Part shown: piece by piece, positions 42,428 to 52,900 of the stretch
How positions within the stretch are numbered: position 1 is the stretch's first letter
Layout of the letters: the number at the start of each line of letters is the position of its first letter
Notes under the pieces: generated by a model
Databases searched by the model: none
Told to the model about the DNA's origin: nothing
Seen by the model: the letters and a program-made list of their open reading frames with translations, nothing else
Assembly: GCA_946415315.1 (NCBI GenBank)
Contig: CAMKRZ010000004.1
Span: forward strand, 1-64,000
Origin: an uncultured Lachnoclostridium sp.
GTDB lineage: Bacteria; Bacillota; Clostridia; Lachnospirales; Lachnospiraceae
Reading direction: 5' to 3'
Length of the DNA stretch: 64,000 bases
Program-made: the position numbers and the translations under genes

Positions 42428-43504
42428 ATGCTTAGTGTATATGGAATCACCCTCGATCACACGATCAATTACGGAAGTTGTTTTCAGACGTACGCGCTTC
42501 ATAAAGCAATAACCGGGATGGAACTGTCATCGGGAGAACGGTGTTCCTATCAATTAATTCCAATCAGAACATTCAAAGAGGTAGCGCGTAAGACGTATTT
42601 GTCGCCGATCATGGCACTGTTCAGATCCCGGTTTGCGTCTTTTGAGGATAAGCATCTGACATTTGCCGATCTGCACAGCGTGGAGGAGCTGCCCTCGCTG
42701 AACAAGAAAGCGGATGCGTTCGTCTGCGGAAGCGATGTGATATGGAACCCTGATTTTTCGCGTAATCAGCTGGCGTACTATCTGGATTTTGCGAAGAAAT
42801 ACAAGTTTTCCTACGCGGCCAGCTTCGGTAAGGCAGAGATTGATGAGGAAGCAATCTCGGCAGTCAGAAAATCAATCTCCGAACTGAATGAGATTTCGGT
42901 TCGGGAGAAGACCGGGGCAGATGTGATCCGACGCTTTTTCGACAGAACAGCGACCGTTGTTGCGGATCCGGTTCTGCTGCTGACGCGCGACGAGTGGGAG
43001 TCAATCATACCTGATGCGAAAAAAAAGAAGGGTTATATTTTCGTCTATATCACGCATCTGAATCAGACGATGAAGGAATTCATCACAAAGCTGAAGAAGG
43101 CCACAGGGTTAAAGGTGATCTATTCCGCATATGGACCCAAGCAGGCGCTTTCGCAGGGAATGCTGCTCGTTCAGAAACCTCAGAAGTGGCTGCAGTTGTT
43201 GCATGATGCGGATTATGTCGTGACGAATTCTTTTCACGCAACGGTATTTTCCGTGTTGTTTCAGAGGAAATTCTTCACCGTTACCAAGAATGACAAGGAT
43301 AAGGGCATTAACGTCAGGATGAATGATTTTCTGACTTCGATTGGCCTGGGGGACAGGATATTTTCCGTGATCCCGGAACAATTGAATCTGTCGGAAATCG
43401 TTTATGATGATATCAGTCGAAAACTGGAGACGATGAGGGAGCAGTCGCTAGAGTTTCTTCGCGAGAATCTCGAAAAAGCGTATTTGCAAAAAACTGAACA
43501 GTGA
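42428..43504 (+). CDS. Polysaccharide pyruvyltransferase family protein
   Basis: A 358-residue member of the WcaK/CsaB family (GT-B-like fold), which adds ketal-linked pyruvate from PEP to sugars. N-terminal LDHTINYGSCFQTYAL, the central VCGSDVIWNPDF and ISVREKTGAD, and the C-terminal VVTNSFHATVFS segment (conserved Ser-His) fit the family. It follows the FrhB-like gene, a recurrent pair. The pyruvate group would add negative charge to the polymer. Last gene before the terminator hairpins at 43506-43564. Confidence 0.85.
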   Translation: MLSVYGITLDHTINYGSCFQTYALHKAITGMELSSGERCSYQLIPIRTFKEVARKTYLSPIMALFRSRFASFEDKHLTFADLHSVEELPSLNKKADAFVCGSDVIWNPDFSRNQLAYYLDFAKKYKFSYAASFGKAEIDEEAISAVRKSISELNEISVREKTGADVIRRFFDRTATVVADPVLLLTRDEWESIIPDAKKKKGYIFVYITHLNQTMKEFITKLKKATGLKVIYSAYGPKQALSQGMLLVQKPQKWLQLLHDADYVVTNSFHATVFSVLFQRKFFTVTKNDKDKGINVRMNDFLTSIGLGDRIFSVIPEQLNLSEIVYDDISRKLETMREQSLEFLRENLEKAYLQKTEQ

Positions 43505-43505
43505 A

Positions 43506-43576
43506 CCGGGGCGATTACCACAGTGAAAACGCCCCGGATGATCGGCGGCGTATAGGGCCGCCGAATTCTTTTCTTT
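43506..43576 (+). terminator. Tandem hairpin terminator at the end of the polysaccharide operon
   Basis: Two stems in series: CCGGGGCG/CGCCCCGG (43506-43537) and the perfect TCGGCGGC/GCCGCCGA (43542-43564), followed by a T-rich tract. A possible promoter for the next gene (TTGACT at 43578, TATAAA at 43599) has only 15-bp spacing. Confidence 0.75.
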
Positions 43577-43688
43577 CTTGACTTTTTCGAGTTATTCGTA
43601 TAAACTTGACTATGCTTGTACCCTTCGGGGTGCATGTTTTCTGTGGGAACAGTTGACAAAGATTATGCATAAATGAGGAGCCGATAAA

Positions 43689-45197
43689 GTGTCTGACAAT
43701 TATCAAGACAGGGTGACCCCTTTGTCCTTCGAAAAGGACTCGCAGATCAATGTCGTCGTAAATCGCCCGGACGGCGAGGAGAGCGGCATTGATTTAATGC
43801 GGGTATTCCATGTTATGAGAGTGAAGCGCCGCGTGTACGCGTGGGTGCTCATTTTGTGTATGGTGCTCGGCATGTGTGCGCCGTTGCTTATGTATCAGTG
43901 GCAGGCACATATGGTGCGGGTATCATCGGTTGTTACGTTGAATTATAAACTGCCGAGCGGTAAGACGGTTTCGAGTTTGACGGCGCCGGACGGGAAGGAG
44001 CTGGATCTCTCGCAGCTGACGTCCGCGTACGTGCTTCAGGGAGCTCTGGATCAGGTTTCCCTTCCGAGTGCGGTAACCGTCAGCAGACTGCGCGATAATA
44101 TCCGCATCGACCGCATTTTGACAGAGGAAAGCCGCAGACAGCAGGAAGTCGCGTCGAAGATGTTGCAGGACAAGACCAATGCGGCCTATACGCAGTTGCA
44201 GAGCGTAAAACTCACATATATCAACCAGTTTATCGTAGCGCTGGACAACGGTTTCGGCGGAGTGAATCTTTCCGATTCGGATCTCCGGAATCTTCTTGAT
44301 CAGGTTTTGAAATCTTACAACGCGTACCTTGCGAAGACGTACGCGGATATGTATCTTCCGGCGGATGAGGTTTCCATTATCGATGTGGACAGTCTGGACG
44401 TCATGGAGAGTCTGGATCTGCTGCGGGATGCGATGGATAATCTCTATTCGTACTGCGATTCGAAACCGAAGGATATCCGGGCGTACCGTTCCTGGAGCGA
44501 CGGACGGTCACTGGAGGATTTGAAGGTCTATATCGAAACTCTTCAGAGCGTGAATGTGGATTATCTCTATTCCTACGTTTATGCCAACAGTATCGCGGAA
44601 GACCGAAACACCATGATCTCCAAGTACCAGTACCGACTCCGCAATGCGCAGCAGAGTCTGGCGGAGATCAACGGTAATATTGCGACGATGAAGGCGATCA
44701 TCGATTCCTACAAGCCGGACCAGATCTTCGTGGATAACCAGAGCAGCGATACGACCAAGGCAACGAAGGTGACAACGGATTACTATAATCAGCTTGTTCT
44801 GGAGTTGGCGTCGGATTATAGAAGCGCGGCTTCCCTGGAGATCCGGATCGCAGATCTGGAGGATAAGATTTCGGCGCTGCAGACGGGCAATACCACGAAG
44901 GATATTGCCGAGGCTAAGGAGGAACTCCGCCGTGCCATTGATGTCTGCTCCGAAGCGTATCGCCAGGTGTATGACCACATGCAGGAGATTGTCGAGAGAC
45001 CGTTCTACACAACCTATCTGGAGTTTTCCTCCGCGCAGGGCGAGGCGGAAGGCTTCCTCGGAACCAATGTTAAGAAAATGGCAGTCGGTGCCGTGGCTGG
45101 TGCTTTCATCGCGTGCGGATTATGGTTTGTCAGTGCCTTCGTGGCAGAGTTGAAGCGCGCAAACAGAAGAGTGTCCGGACGAAAGGAGGTGGACTGA
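43689..45197 (+). CDS. Wzz-like chain-length determinant membrane protein 1
   Basis: A 502-residue protein with two membrane helices (about residues 54-74 and 461-487) enclosing a large, mostly helical outer domain rich in coiled coil, the layout of Wzz/CpsC polysaccharide co-polymerases. The cytoplasmic N-terminus of about 50 residues precedes LMRVFHVMRVKRRVYAW. No Walker motifs are present, and no CpsD-type tyrosine kinase gene is nearby. The start is GTG with GAGGAG 9 nt upstream. The stop overlaps the next start, so the two are coupled. It likely sets chain length or couples polymerisation to export. Confidence 0.78.
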   Translation: MSDNYQDRVTPLSFEKDSQINVVVNRPDGEESGIDLMRVFHVMRVKRRVYAWVLILCMVLGMCAPLLMYQWQAHMVRVSSVVTLNYKLPSGKTVSSLTAPDGKELDLSQLTSAYVLQGALDQVSLPSAVTVSRLRDNIRIDRILTEESRRQQEVASKMLQDKTNAAYTQLQSVKLTYINQFIVALDNGFGGVNLSDSDLRNLLDQVLKSYNAYLAKTYADMYLPADEVSIIDVDSLDVMESLDLLRDAMDNLYSYCDSKPKDIRAYRSWSDGRSLEDLKVYIETLQSVNVDYLYSYVYANSIAEDRNTMISKYQYRLRNAQQSLAEINGNIATMKAIIDSYKPDQIFVDNQSSDTTKATKVTTDYYNQLVLELASDYRSAASLEIRIADLEDKISALQTGNTTKDIAEAKEELRRAIDVCSEAYRQVYDHMQEIVERPFYTTYLEFSSAQGEAEGFLGTNVKKMAVGAVAGAFIACGLWFVSAFVAELKRANRRVSGRKEVD

Positions 45198-47257
45198 TGA
45201 GTAATCATACAGCAGGAAACCGAATTTCCGGAAACGGTAAATTGAAGAAGATACCGGTTTTGTGGCGGAGAGTGATCTGCATATTGTGTGTGGCGATCGT
45301 AATCGGCGCCGTTTTGTCGGTAGTTACATTTTTCGCGAGACGCTCACCGGCAAGAGAGTATGTTACACTCCAGATGTCGTTTGACGGAGCGGCTGACGGC
45401 ATAGCGCCGAACGGCTATCGGTTTGACATCGCGGAGATGCTTTCCGATACGGTTCTGAACAAAGCACTGATTGCAGCTTCCCTGGATCAGAAGTATTCTG
45501 CGGATGAGATCCGCAAATGCATTGTGATCGCAGGCAAGTATCCTGTGGACATTGTCAATCAGACGATGAGCTATGATTCGCTGCTTGATTTTACGGCGAA
45601 TCGTCAGCTGACGATCGACAAATTCCATCCGACGCAGTTCACCATCACGCTGAGCAATTCGACGGAAGAGGAAATGTCGAAGAAGGAGATGGAAACGCTC
45701 CTTTCCGGCATTGTCGATGAGTATAAGAAGTATTTTTCCGAAGTTGCCGTCATGGGCAAGCCCCGTGAGAGCAGCGCGCTTAATCTTTCGGATTATGATT
45801 ACGCCCAGCAGCTGGAGATCATCGAGCAGCGGATTCAGATCATGATCGACTATGCGACGGATCTGTACAACGGAGAACCGTCTTTCCGCAACAACGGAAG
45901 CGGCTTCAACGACATCGCTGTTCGTCTGAATAATCTGATCGTCAATGATATCAGCCGCATCAATGCAAAACTGACATTGAATGCGCTTACCAAGGACTCG
46001 GAGCGTCTGCTCACACAGTACCGCTATGAGCTTCGCAATATCAACAACCGGTTGACGGCTAACGAGAATGTGCTGAAGCTTATCGACAACATGGTGGATG
46101 CATATGAGAAGGCGGAAATCCTGTATATCAGCACACAGGAATCACTGACCAAGATTGACGGCAATTCGTCCGAGACATATGACAAGCTGATCTCGACACG
46201 CAAGAGCATTGCCGACGGCAACACGAAGCTCGTTTCGCGCAAGGAGGATATTCTGCTGAAGCTGCAGGATCTTCTCGGAGGCGTGAACGGCAGCAGTTCG
46301 ATCGGCGGATCAATCTTCAGATTTGATGAGGATGACGTTGCGGGCAATACGGGCGATATCGCTGACCAGGGCGATGGCAATGGAAGCGATCCTGCTGACG
46401 CAGGTAACGGCGGAAACGACAACGGTAACGCGAACGATACCGGAAACAAGGGTAACGCCCGCTCTGATGCCAATGATCCGATGAACTGGACAGATGCACA
46501 GATCGTGGCCGCGCTTCAGAAGGCTGCATCCAACTCCGCAGACCAGAGGGAGGCCCTGGAACAGGAGATTAATCTCCTGGTATCCCGATGCGATGCGATT
46601 GTCGGCGACTTCAGAACGATGCTTCAGGCATGGAACTCGCAGAAGATCAATGATCTTACGTTGGAAGTCGGCGATTACAAGTATGTTCGTCAGGGGATTT
46701 TTTCCACCTCATTTATCCGAAACGGCATTAAGACGACCGGTCCTTTCGTTGCACTTGCAGTCATCATCAGCCTGATCATGATCATCGCGAACAATGTGAA
46801 GGCGGAGAAGGCAGAGCAGAGAGCGGCGAGACTCGGCAAACGCAACAGAAAGAGTGTTGTGCGCAATGAGGAATCCGATCAGGCACGTGAGGAGCAGACC
46901 CGCGAGCAGGCCGTGAGCATGGAGACGGAGCAGGACGCCGTGCTGTGGAACAGCATGGAGCAACTGCAGGTCCCGCAGTATGAACCGCAGGCAGTGCGCG
47001 GAACAGAGACGGACGAGGATCGAGCAGCAAGGATTGCGGCTCGCAGAGCGGCTGAGACGCCGGAGGAGCGCGCGGCGCGGATCGCGGCCCGCAGAGCGGC
47101 GGAGACCGACGAGGAGCGCGCGGCCCGGATTGCAGCCCGCAGAGCGGCTGAGACGCCGGAGGAGCGTGCGGCACGGAGAGCCCGCAGAGCGGCTAAGTTA
47201 GCGGCGGAACGCGCAGCGGCTGAGAATTCCGGATCGAATACGGATGGTACGGTATAA
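45197..47257 (+). CDS. Wzz-like membrane protein 2 with Ala/Arg-rich cytoplasmic repeats
   Basis: A 686-residue protein. Membrane helices at about 26-47 and 514-532 enclose an outer, mostly coiled-coil domain that includes a low-complexity Gly/Asn/Asp stretch (about 385-430). After the second helix comes a cytoplasmic tail of about 150 residues ending in 15-17-residue repeats of the type AETPEERAARIAARRA (about 602-674). AAAGGAGGTG lies just before the ATG, which overlaps the previous stop (TGATG). Topology indicates a partner of the preceding Wzz-like protein. The charged repeat tail is unusual and may be a scaffold. Confidence 0.75.
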   Translation: MSNHTAGNRISGNGKLKKIPVLWRRVICILCVAIVIGAVLSVVTFFARRSPAREYVTLQMSFDGAADGIAPNGYRFDIAEMLSDTVLNKALIAASLDQKYSADEIRKCIVIAGKYPVDIVNQTMSYDSLLDFTANRQLTIDKFHPTQFTITLSNSTEEEMSKKEMETLLSGIVDEYKKYFSEVAVMGKPRESSALNLSDYDYAQQLEIIEQRIQIMIDYATDLYNGEPSFRNNGSGFNDIAVRLNNLIVNDISRINAKLTLNALTKDSERLLTQYRYELRNINNRLTANENVLKLIDNMVDAYEKAEILYISTQESLTKIDGNSSETYDKLISTRKSIADGNTKLVSRKEDILLKLQDLLGGVNGSSSIGGSIFRFDEDDVAGNTGDIADQGDGNGSDPADAGNGGNDNGNANDTGNKGNARSDANDPMNWTDAQIVAALQKAASNSADQREALEQEINLLVSRCDAIVGDFRTMLQAWNSQKINDLTLEVGDYKYVRQGIFSTSFIRNGIKTTGPFVALAVIISLIMIIANNVKAEKAEQRAARLGKRNRKSVVRNEESDQAREEQTREQAVSMETEQDAVLWNSMEQLQVPQYEPQAVRGTETDEDRAARIAARRAAETPEERAARIAARRAAETDEERAARIAARRAAETPEERAARRARRAAKLAAERAAAENSGSNTDGTV
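47003..47215 (+). repeat. In-frame 45-51-bp tandem repeats (RAARIAARRAAET units)
   Basis: Four imperfect direct repeats encode (T/E)xEERAARIAARRAAE units alternating ETPEER and ETDEER. The alternation of the two unit types implies duplication of a two-unit block. Confidence 0.8.
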
Positions 47258-47308
47258 TTTTTCAAAGTGATACCCGCTCTTTTGGGGCGGTAACGCGAAT
47301 GAGATCAT

Positions 47309-47336
47309 GATGCCCTGCGGCTTGCCGCGGGGCATC
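47309..47336 (+). other. Strong hairpin downstream of the Wzz-like genes
   Basis: GATGCCC and GGGCATC enclose GCGG-CTTG-CCGC, giving a nearly continuous 12-bp stem with a tetraloop. There is no U-run, so it is a processing or stability element or a Rho-linked end. The 314-bp gap 47258-47571 otherwise holds the promoter at 47412. Confidence 0.5.
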
Positions 47337-47411
47337 TTAACTATGGAAATACACCCGGAACAGTGGGATGATTATTTGCCGGATCGTATGCCGGCGGATT
47401 CCCGTTTTTCC

Positions 47412-47440
47412 TTGTAAGGCTTGTTTTTTGGTGATATACT
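47412..47440 (+). promoter_or_regulatory. Promoter of the amylase gene
   Basis: TTGTAA (47412-47417) and TATACT (47435-47440) are 17 bp apart, with an extended -10 (TGA before TATACT). The leader to the ATG at 47572 is about 125 nt. Confidence 0.65.
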
Positions 47441-47571
47441 AGAATTTGGGTGAGCTTTCCGGCATGAGAAATGCTTCCGTCAGATGCGGGGCTTGTGTCT
47501 TCGATGATTTGCCGGGGAAACCGCCATACAGGAAATGTTAGTCAAGGAGCAGGCGTCCGCGCGGGGCGCCG

Positions 47572-49656
47572 ATGGCAGTGATGATAAGTGCGGAATCGCA
47601 GACAAATGAACTCAGGCCGTTCGTACCGGAGGCGGTCTTCAGCGACGGAACAGAGATGTTTCGCTCGCCGTGCGAGCCTGAGATGTACGATACAGTAACC
47701 ATACGGCTTCGAGTCGGGAAAAACCAGGCGTGCAGAGCCTCTGTTGTGGTACGTGAACGAGCGCGGCGCATCGATATGACACAGTATCGCAGTGACGATC
47801 GCTTTGACTGGTACAGCGCGGAGGTGGAACTCACCGACCGGTTCCTCCATTACTTCTTCGAGATCGCTACGCAGAACGGCGTGTTCCGCTACGACAGACT
47901 CGGCGTGATGCTCGCGGATCGTGAGACCGTCTGTTTCCGGATCACGCCCGGCTTTCACACGCCGCAGTGGGCGAAGGGCGCGGTCATGTACCAGATCTTC
48001 GTCGACCGGTTTTGCAACGGTGATCCGACGAACGACGTTCAGACCGGAGAGTACTACTACATCGACCGGTACTCGCAGCGCGTGACTGACTGGAACCGGG
48101 CTCCGAACGGAAGCGATGTGCAGGAATTTTACGGCGGAGACCTGCGAGGTGTCATTCGGAAAATGGACTACCTCCGCAAGCTGGGAGTTGAAGTGCTGTA
48201 CCTAAACCCTATCTTTGTCTCCCCGTCGAGTCACAAATATGATATTCAGGACTACGACCATGTGGATCCCCATTTCGGCGTGATCGTGAAGGATGCGCCG
48301 ACAGGACTCTGCGAGGGGGACACGGCCAATGCGCATTCTGCGCAATATGTCGCGAGAGTAACGAGCCGCGAGAACCTTGCAGCCAGCAACGAGCTTTTTG
48401 CCCAGCTGGTTCAGGAGGCGCATTCGCGGGGCATGCGTGTCATCATCGACGGCGTGTTCAACCACTGCGGATCGTTCAATAAATGGCTGGATCGCGAAGG
48501 GATTTATCGCAATGCCGAAGGCTTTGACGACGGCGCGTTCTACTCGAAGGAGAGTCCGTACCGGAGCTTCTTCGCATTTTCCGAAGACCCGGAAACCGGC
48601 AAGGAAAAGTACGACGGCTGGTGGGGCCATGAAACGCTCCCGAAGCTCAACTATGAGACATCCCCGAAACTGAAGAACTACATCATGCGCATCGCACGCA
48701 AATGGATCAGCGCCCCGTTCAATGCGGACGGCTGGCGACTTGATGTCGCGGCAGATCTCGGACACAGCGAGGAGTACAACCACGAATTCTGGAAGGAGTT
48801 CCGCAGGGACGTAAAATCCGCAAATCCGGATGCGCTCATTCTGGCGGAGCACTACGGCAACGCGTCGGCATGGCTCGGCGGCGACGAGTGGGATTCGGTG
48901 ATGAACTACGATGCGTTCATGGAGCCGGTGAGCTGGTTCCTGACCGGTATGGAGAAGCACAGCGACGCGTACCGCGAGGATATGCTGAACAACGAGAAGG
49001 CGTTCGATTTTGCGATGCGGTGCAACATGGCGAGATTCCAGACGGCCTCCCTGCAGGTGGCGATGAATGAGCTCTCCAACCACGATCACTCGCGTTTTCT
49101 GACCAGAACCAACCGGAAAGTCGGCCGTACTGCCACGGTGGGTGCTGCGGCAGCGGACGAGGGCGTGAACGCGGCGGTGATGCGCGAGGCGGTCATGATG
49201 CAGATGACCTGGCCGGGAGCACCGTGCGTCTACTACGGCGACGAGGCAGGACTGTGCGGATGGACCGATCCGGACGACCGTCGCACGTACCCGTGGGGGC
49301 ACGAGGATCCGCAGATGATGCAGTTCCATCGGGAAATGATCCGCATCCACAAGTCGTATGCGTCCCTGCGCACCGGATCGCTCCTGATGCTCGTCGAGGA
49401 GCCCGGAGTGCTCGCGTTCGCACGAATGAACGAGACGGAGACGGTCATCACGGTGATCAACAATAACGATGAGGATCGTGTTGTCGAGGTGCCCGTGTGG
49501 CGCGCCGGCGTAGCGGATACAACAGCGCTGGTCAGACTCATCCATACCTATTGTGACGGCTTCGGGGTGGACACACATATCCTGATCCCGCACGACGGGC
49601 ACATCACGATCAACGTTCCTGCGACAGGAGGGACCGTACTGAAGAATATGCGGTGA
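47572..49656 (+). CDS. GH13 alpha-amylase family enzyme (neopullulanase/cyclomaltodextrinase-like)
   Basis: A 694-residue enzyme without a signal peptide, so probably cytoplasmic. Residues 1-125 resemble the N-terminal domain of neopullulanase-type enzymes; the TIM barrel begins near AVMYQIFVDRFCNGDP. The four conserved regions are visible: DGVFNHCG, GWRLDVAAD with nucleophile Asp391, LILAEHYG with acid/base Glu426, and LSNHDHS with stabiliser Asp505. A C-terminal beta domain follows. It would hydrolyse alpha-1,4 (and perhaps alpha-1,6) links in maltodextrin, pullulan or cyclodextrin. The ribosome site is poor, so the exact start is uncertain by a few codons. Confidence 0.9.
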   Translation: MAVMISAESQTNELRPFVPEAVFSDGTEMFRSPCEPEMYDTVTIRLRVGKNQACRASVVVRERARRIDMTQYRSDDRFDWYSAEVELTDRFLHYFFEIATQNGVFRYDRLGVMLADRETVCFRITPGFHTPQWAKGAVMYQIFVDRFCNGDPTNDVQTGEYYYIDRYSQRVTDWNRAPNGSDVQEFYGGDLRGVIRKMDYLRKLGVEVLYLNPIFVSPSSHKYDIQDYDHVDPHFGVIVKDAPTGLCEGDTANAHSAQYVARVTSRENLAASNELFAQLVQEAHSRGMRVIIDGVFNHCGSFNKWLDREGIYRNAEGFDDGAFYSKESPYRSFFAFSEDPETGKEKYDGWWGHETLPKLNYETSPKLKNYIMRIARKWISAPFNADGWRLDVAADLGHSEEYNHEFWKEFRRDVKSANPDALILAEHYGNASAWLGGDEWDSVMNYDAFMEPVSWFLTGMEKHSDAYREDMLNNEKAFDFAMRCNMARFQTASLQVAMNELSNHDHSRFLTRTNRKVGRTATVGAAAADEGVNAAVMREAVMMQMTWPGAPCVYYGDEAGLCGWTDPDDRRTYPWGHEDPQMMQFHREMIRIHKSYASLRTGSLLMLVEEPGVLAFARMNETETVITVINNNDEDRVVEVPVWRAGVADTTALVRLIHTYCDGFGVDTHILIPHDGHITINVPATGGTVLKNMR

Positions 49657-49706
49657 AACGACAGTATTGCCGCGGAAGATAAATACAAAAATGTGTGATC
49701 ACTTGC

Positions 49707-49742
49707 CGGCGGATATCCCTGCGATATCCGCCGGTTGTTGTT
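49707..49742 (+). terminator. Terminator after the amylase gene
   Basis: A perfect 12-bp stem, CCGGCGGATATC paired with GATATCCGCCGG, with a 5-nt loop, followed by TTGTTGTTTG. Confidence 0.75.
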
Positions 49743-49881
49743 TGAGAAAGGGAGAGACGGCTTGGCGGTGGCTATGCTCGAAAATCGCGAAAAACATGCA
49801 TCTGAAATGTAAAATAATCTGTCATATTTGCGGATTTGCAGATGGCAGAGGAGGGGATGCTCCGGCACGAGTCAGCTCTGC

Positions 49882-49911
49882 CTTGACAGGCATATCAAAA
49901 GTAAAGTAAGA
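49882..49911 (+). promoter_or_regulatory. Promoter of the large FN3/transglutaminase protein gene
   Basis: TTGACA (49882-49887) and TAAGAT (49906-49911) are 18 bp apart. A short inverted repeat AGTAA/TTACT overlaps the -10 and could be an operator. The 316-bp gap 49657-49972 otherwise holds only the terminator at 49707. Confidence 0.55.
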
Positions 49912-49972
49912 TTATTTTACTGATAACAGACATGTCGGCCAGGCTTTTTTGATATACCGGGAGGTGAACAGA

Positions 49973-52900
49973 ATGAAGAGATGTATAGCTGTTTTGTTAA
50001 CTATATGTATGACGATTTCTGTTGCCATTGCGCCTGATCGCTTTGCTTATGCGTTCGGGGATACGACAGAGATCACTTCGGGCGGGGTACAAAACCGTTC
50101 ACTGACGGATCCGCTGCCGGATGAAGGCGAGGAGGATGTGGGTGAACCCGATGAGCTCTCCGTTGAGGACAAGGAAAGGATTATCAACGGCGCCGAGCTA
50201 AATCCGATCACCACTGGATACGAACCGCTTGATTCCGTTGTGCAGGTAATCTTTTCCGAGATATTAACTGACGATATGAGCACCTACGATAAGGTATGTG
50301 CGATCTATGCCTATCTCATGAAGGACAGGGTATATGACGCTGACATGCCTTACGTGGACTGGCTGTATTATAACATTCATAAAACCATCAACTATCGAAG
50401 CAGCTACGACCGCAACAGAGTGTGTGAGGCATACGGCTTCCTGACAAGAGATCCCGAGCATATTACCAATAAAGGAATCTGCCAGCATTACAACTCCGCC
50501 TTTGTGGTAATGACCCGAGCACTCGGTCTCAACACCTATGTTGTTGATTGTACCAGCACTGCCGGTACAACCATAAGTTCCCATGAGTGCTCCGTTCTGC
50601 TTGACAAGGGCGTATATTACCTGTTTGATCCGGTCATGGGAGTGTTTCTCGGCAATCCCGAGGTGGAAACCTCCGATTATTTCTGTACTCCGCTGCATTA
50701 TCAGCCACAGCGTGAATACTGCGACATGAACGAGATGATAAACAGTTTTGGATATTTCGAGACCAAAACCGGCGGTAAGCCATTGACGGTTGAGGAATTA
50801 CCAGGAGCTACGGAAGGAGAGTTCCATTTTACGTTCGGGACCTATCCCCAGACGCAGGTCACCGACGCTTCGCTGATCGCAGCGCTTAACGGGCTTCTTG
50901 ATGTTAGCAGCATGCTCTCCTATGGCTACTATTCCGGCACCGGAATGATCGGTTCACAGACGCAGGGAGACTACATGCGATATGCTGATGTTGTATATGA
51001 GGGCGTGAAATACCGAGCCGTACGATTTTCCGCATATCGTCCGACATATTCCTACATGCCGTCTGAGGAGGGAAGATCGTATCAGGACAACAATGGTTTT
51101 TTCGTTAATGAGATATACTGGTTCCGTTTTGATCCTATTGAATGGAGACTGGTTGACGGGGGCCTCGATGACGGGACCTTGCTTGTCGCCGATCTTGCTC
51201 TGGATGCACAGCCCTTTAACTTTGAGATATATGCCTCGGAGACCGCCAAAATCATAGACGGGAAGACGTATTATATCTTCAAGGACGCGGCATGTACACA
51301 GCCGGTCAATGACTGGAACACGAGTGACATTCGCGCCTGGCTGAACAACGATTTTCTGAACACGGCATTCTCCGAAGAAGAAAAAACTTTGCTTATCAAC
51401 AGCACCCTTCATGAGTACAGTTCACACGGAGACTATGACTATGCTGATGCTGTCGATCAGGTGTTTTTGCTCTCTCGCAACGAGATCATGAACGATGCGT
51501 ATTTTCTCGGCGTTTCCAATGATGCGAGAGTGTTGCAGGGAACGGACTATGCCCGCTGCCAGGGATTGGGCGTTGATACTGCTTCCCAGAACCAACCGTG
51601 TGCATGGATCCTACGAACGGCAGGAGGTCACTCGAGCGATATCAGCTTTGTGAATTCGGTCGGTAAACAACGCGATCATATGAAGGTTGCTTCCGAGATG
51701 TGCGGGATACGTCCGGCGTTGAGGGTCAGTGATCTTTCCGCGCTTATTCCCGATGTCCCTGTCGCACCGGGCAACCTTTCCGCCATCGCCACAGATACGG
51801 GCGAGATCACGCTGCGCGTCGCCGTCTGCAACGGTGCAGGTTCATACCGGTTCTATATCTATGCCGGTGACGAGGAAACTCCTGTCGTCATAGACAGCGA
51901 ATCGCCTGTGCTTGTCGTTGATAACCTGACACCCGGTCAGACCTACCGCATCCGTGCGGCAGCGATCATGATGATTGGCGGGCAGGCAAGTGAAGGACCT
52001 TCCACGGATCTTATCTCGGTGTTGTGTCGCGCGTACCTGGATCCTCCCGAAACTATGCAGGCGGTTGCGTCCGCTACACGCACCATCACCCTTTCGTGGG
52101 CACCGGTAGACGGAGCGGTTCTCTACCGCGTTTATCGATACGTTGATTCCGAGACATTGGCGCTCTGCGGGGAGACTTCTGCAACAACCATGTCAGTTGA
52201 AGAGCTCGGAACCGGTTATTACTACTATTTTCGGATAAGTTCTGTTTCGGTTGACGGGAACGAGAGCAGACTTTCGGCTTACACGGTAAGATGTTTGACC
52301 GAGAGCATCCCGGAACCCCCCACCGCTCTGATCATCGAAGCATCGGCCACCGGCTCGCTTCGACTTTGTTGGAACGGTTCCCTCGGGGCAGCCCGGTACT
52401 ACATCGAAAAATATCGCAACGGTGAATTTGTGGTGGTCGGAACGACCGAGGACACCGAGTTTACGGTTTCTGATCTCTCTGTCGGCTCATCGTACACGTT
52501 CTACGTATCAGCCGAGACTGCGGACGGCTCCAGTCGAAGCACGAGAGTCTCCGCAAAAGCAGAATGCCTGAGCGTTCCTTCTGTTCCGCAGGATCTGACA
52601 ATCACTGCGGTTGCAACAGGCGTTATGAAACTCTGTTGGACAGCATGTGACGGAGCGGGAAGATATCACATTGAACGCTATATAACCGATGCATATAACG
52701 AAATCGCAGTTACGGAAAATACGGAATATACAGTTTCCGGTCTCTCGGTCGGAACGGACTATTACTTCCGGGTATGGGCTGAAACAGAGGACGGATCAAG
52801 CCACAGCGAACATGCCAGGATCAATGCGGTGTGCGAAAGCATTCCGGCGGCACCGCTCAATCTGACGCTTGTTACGGTTTCAACAGGCGTTATGAAACTT

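Noticed and set aside
43578-43604. Promoter for the first Wzz-like gene (TTGACT and TATAAA)
   Set aside because: The spacing is only 15 bp; it may work weakly but does not meet the standard used for the other promoters.
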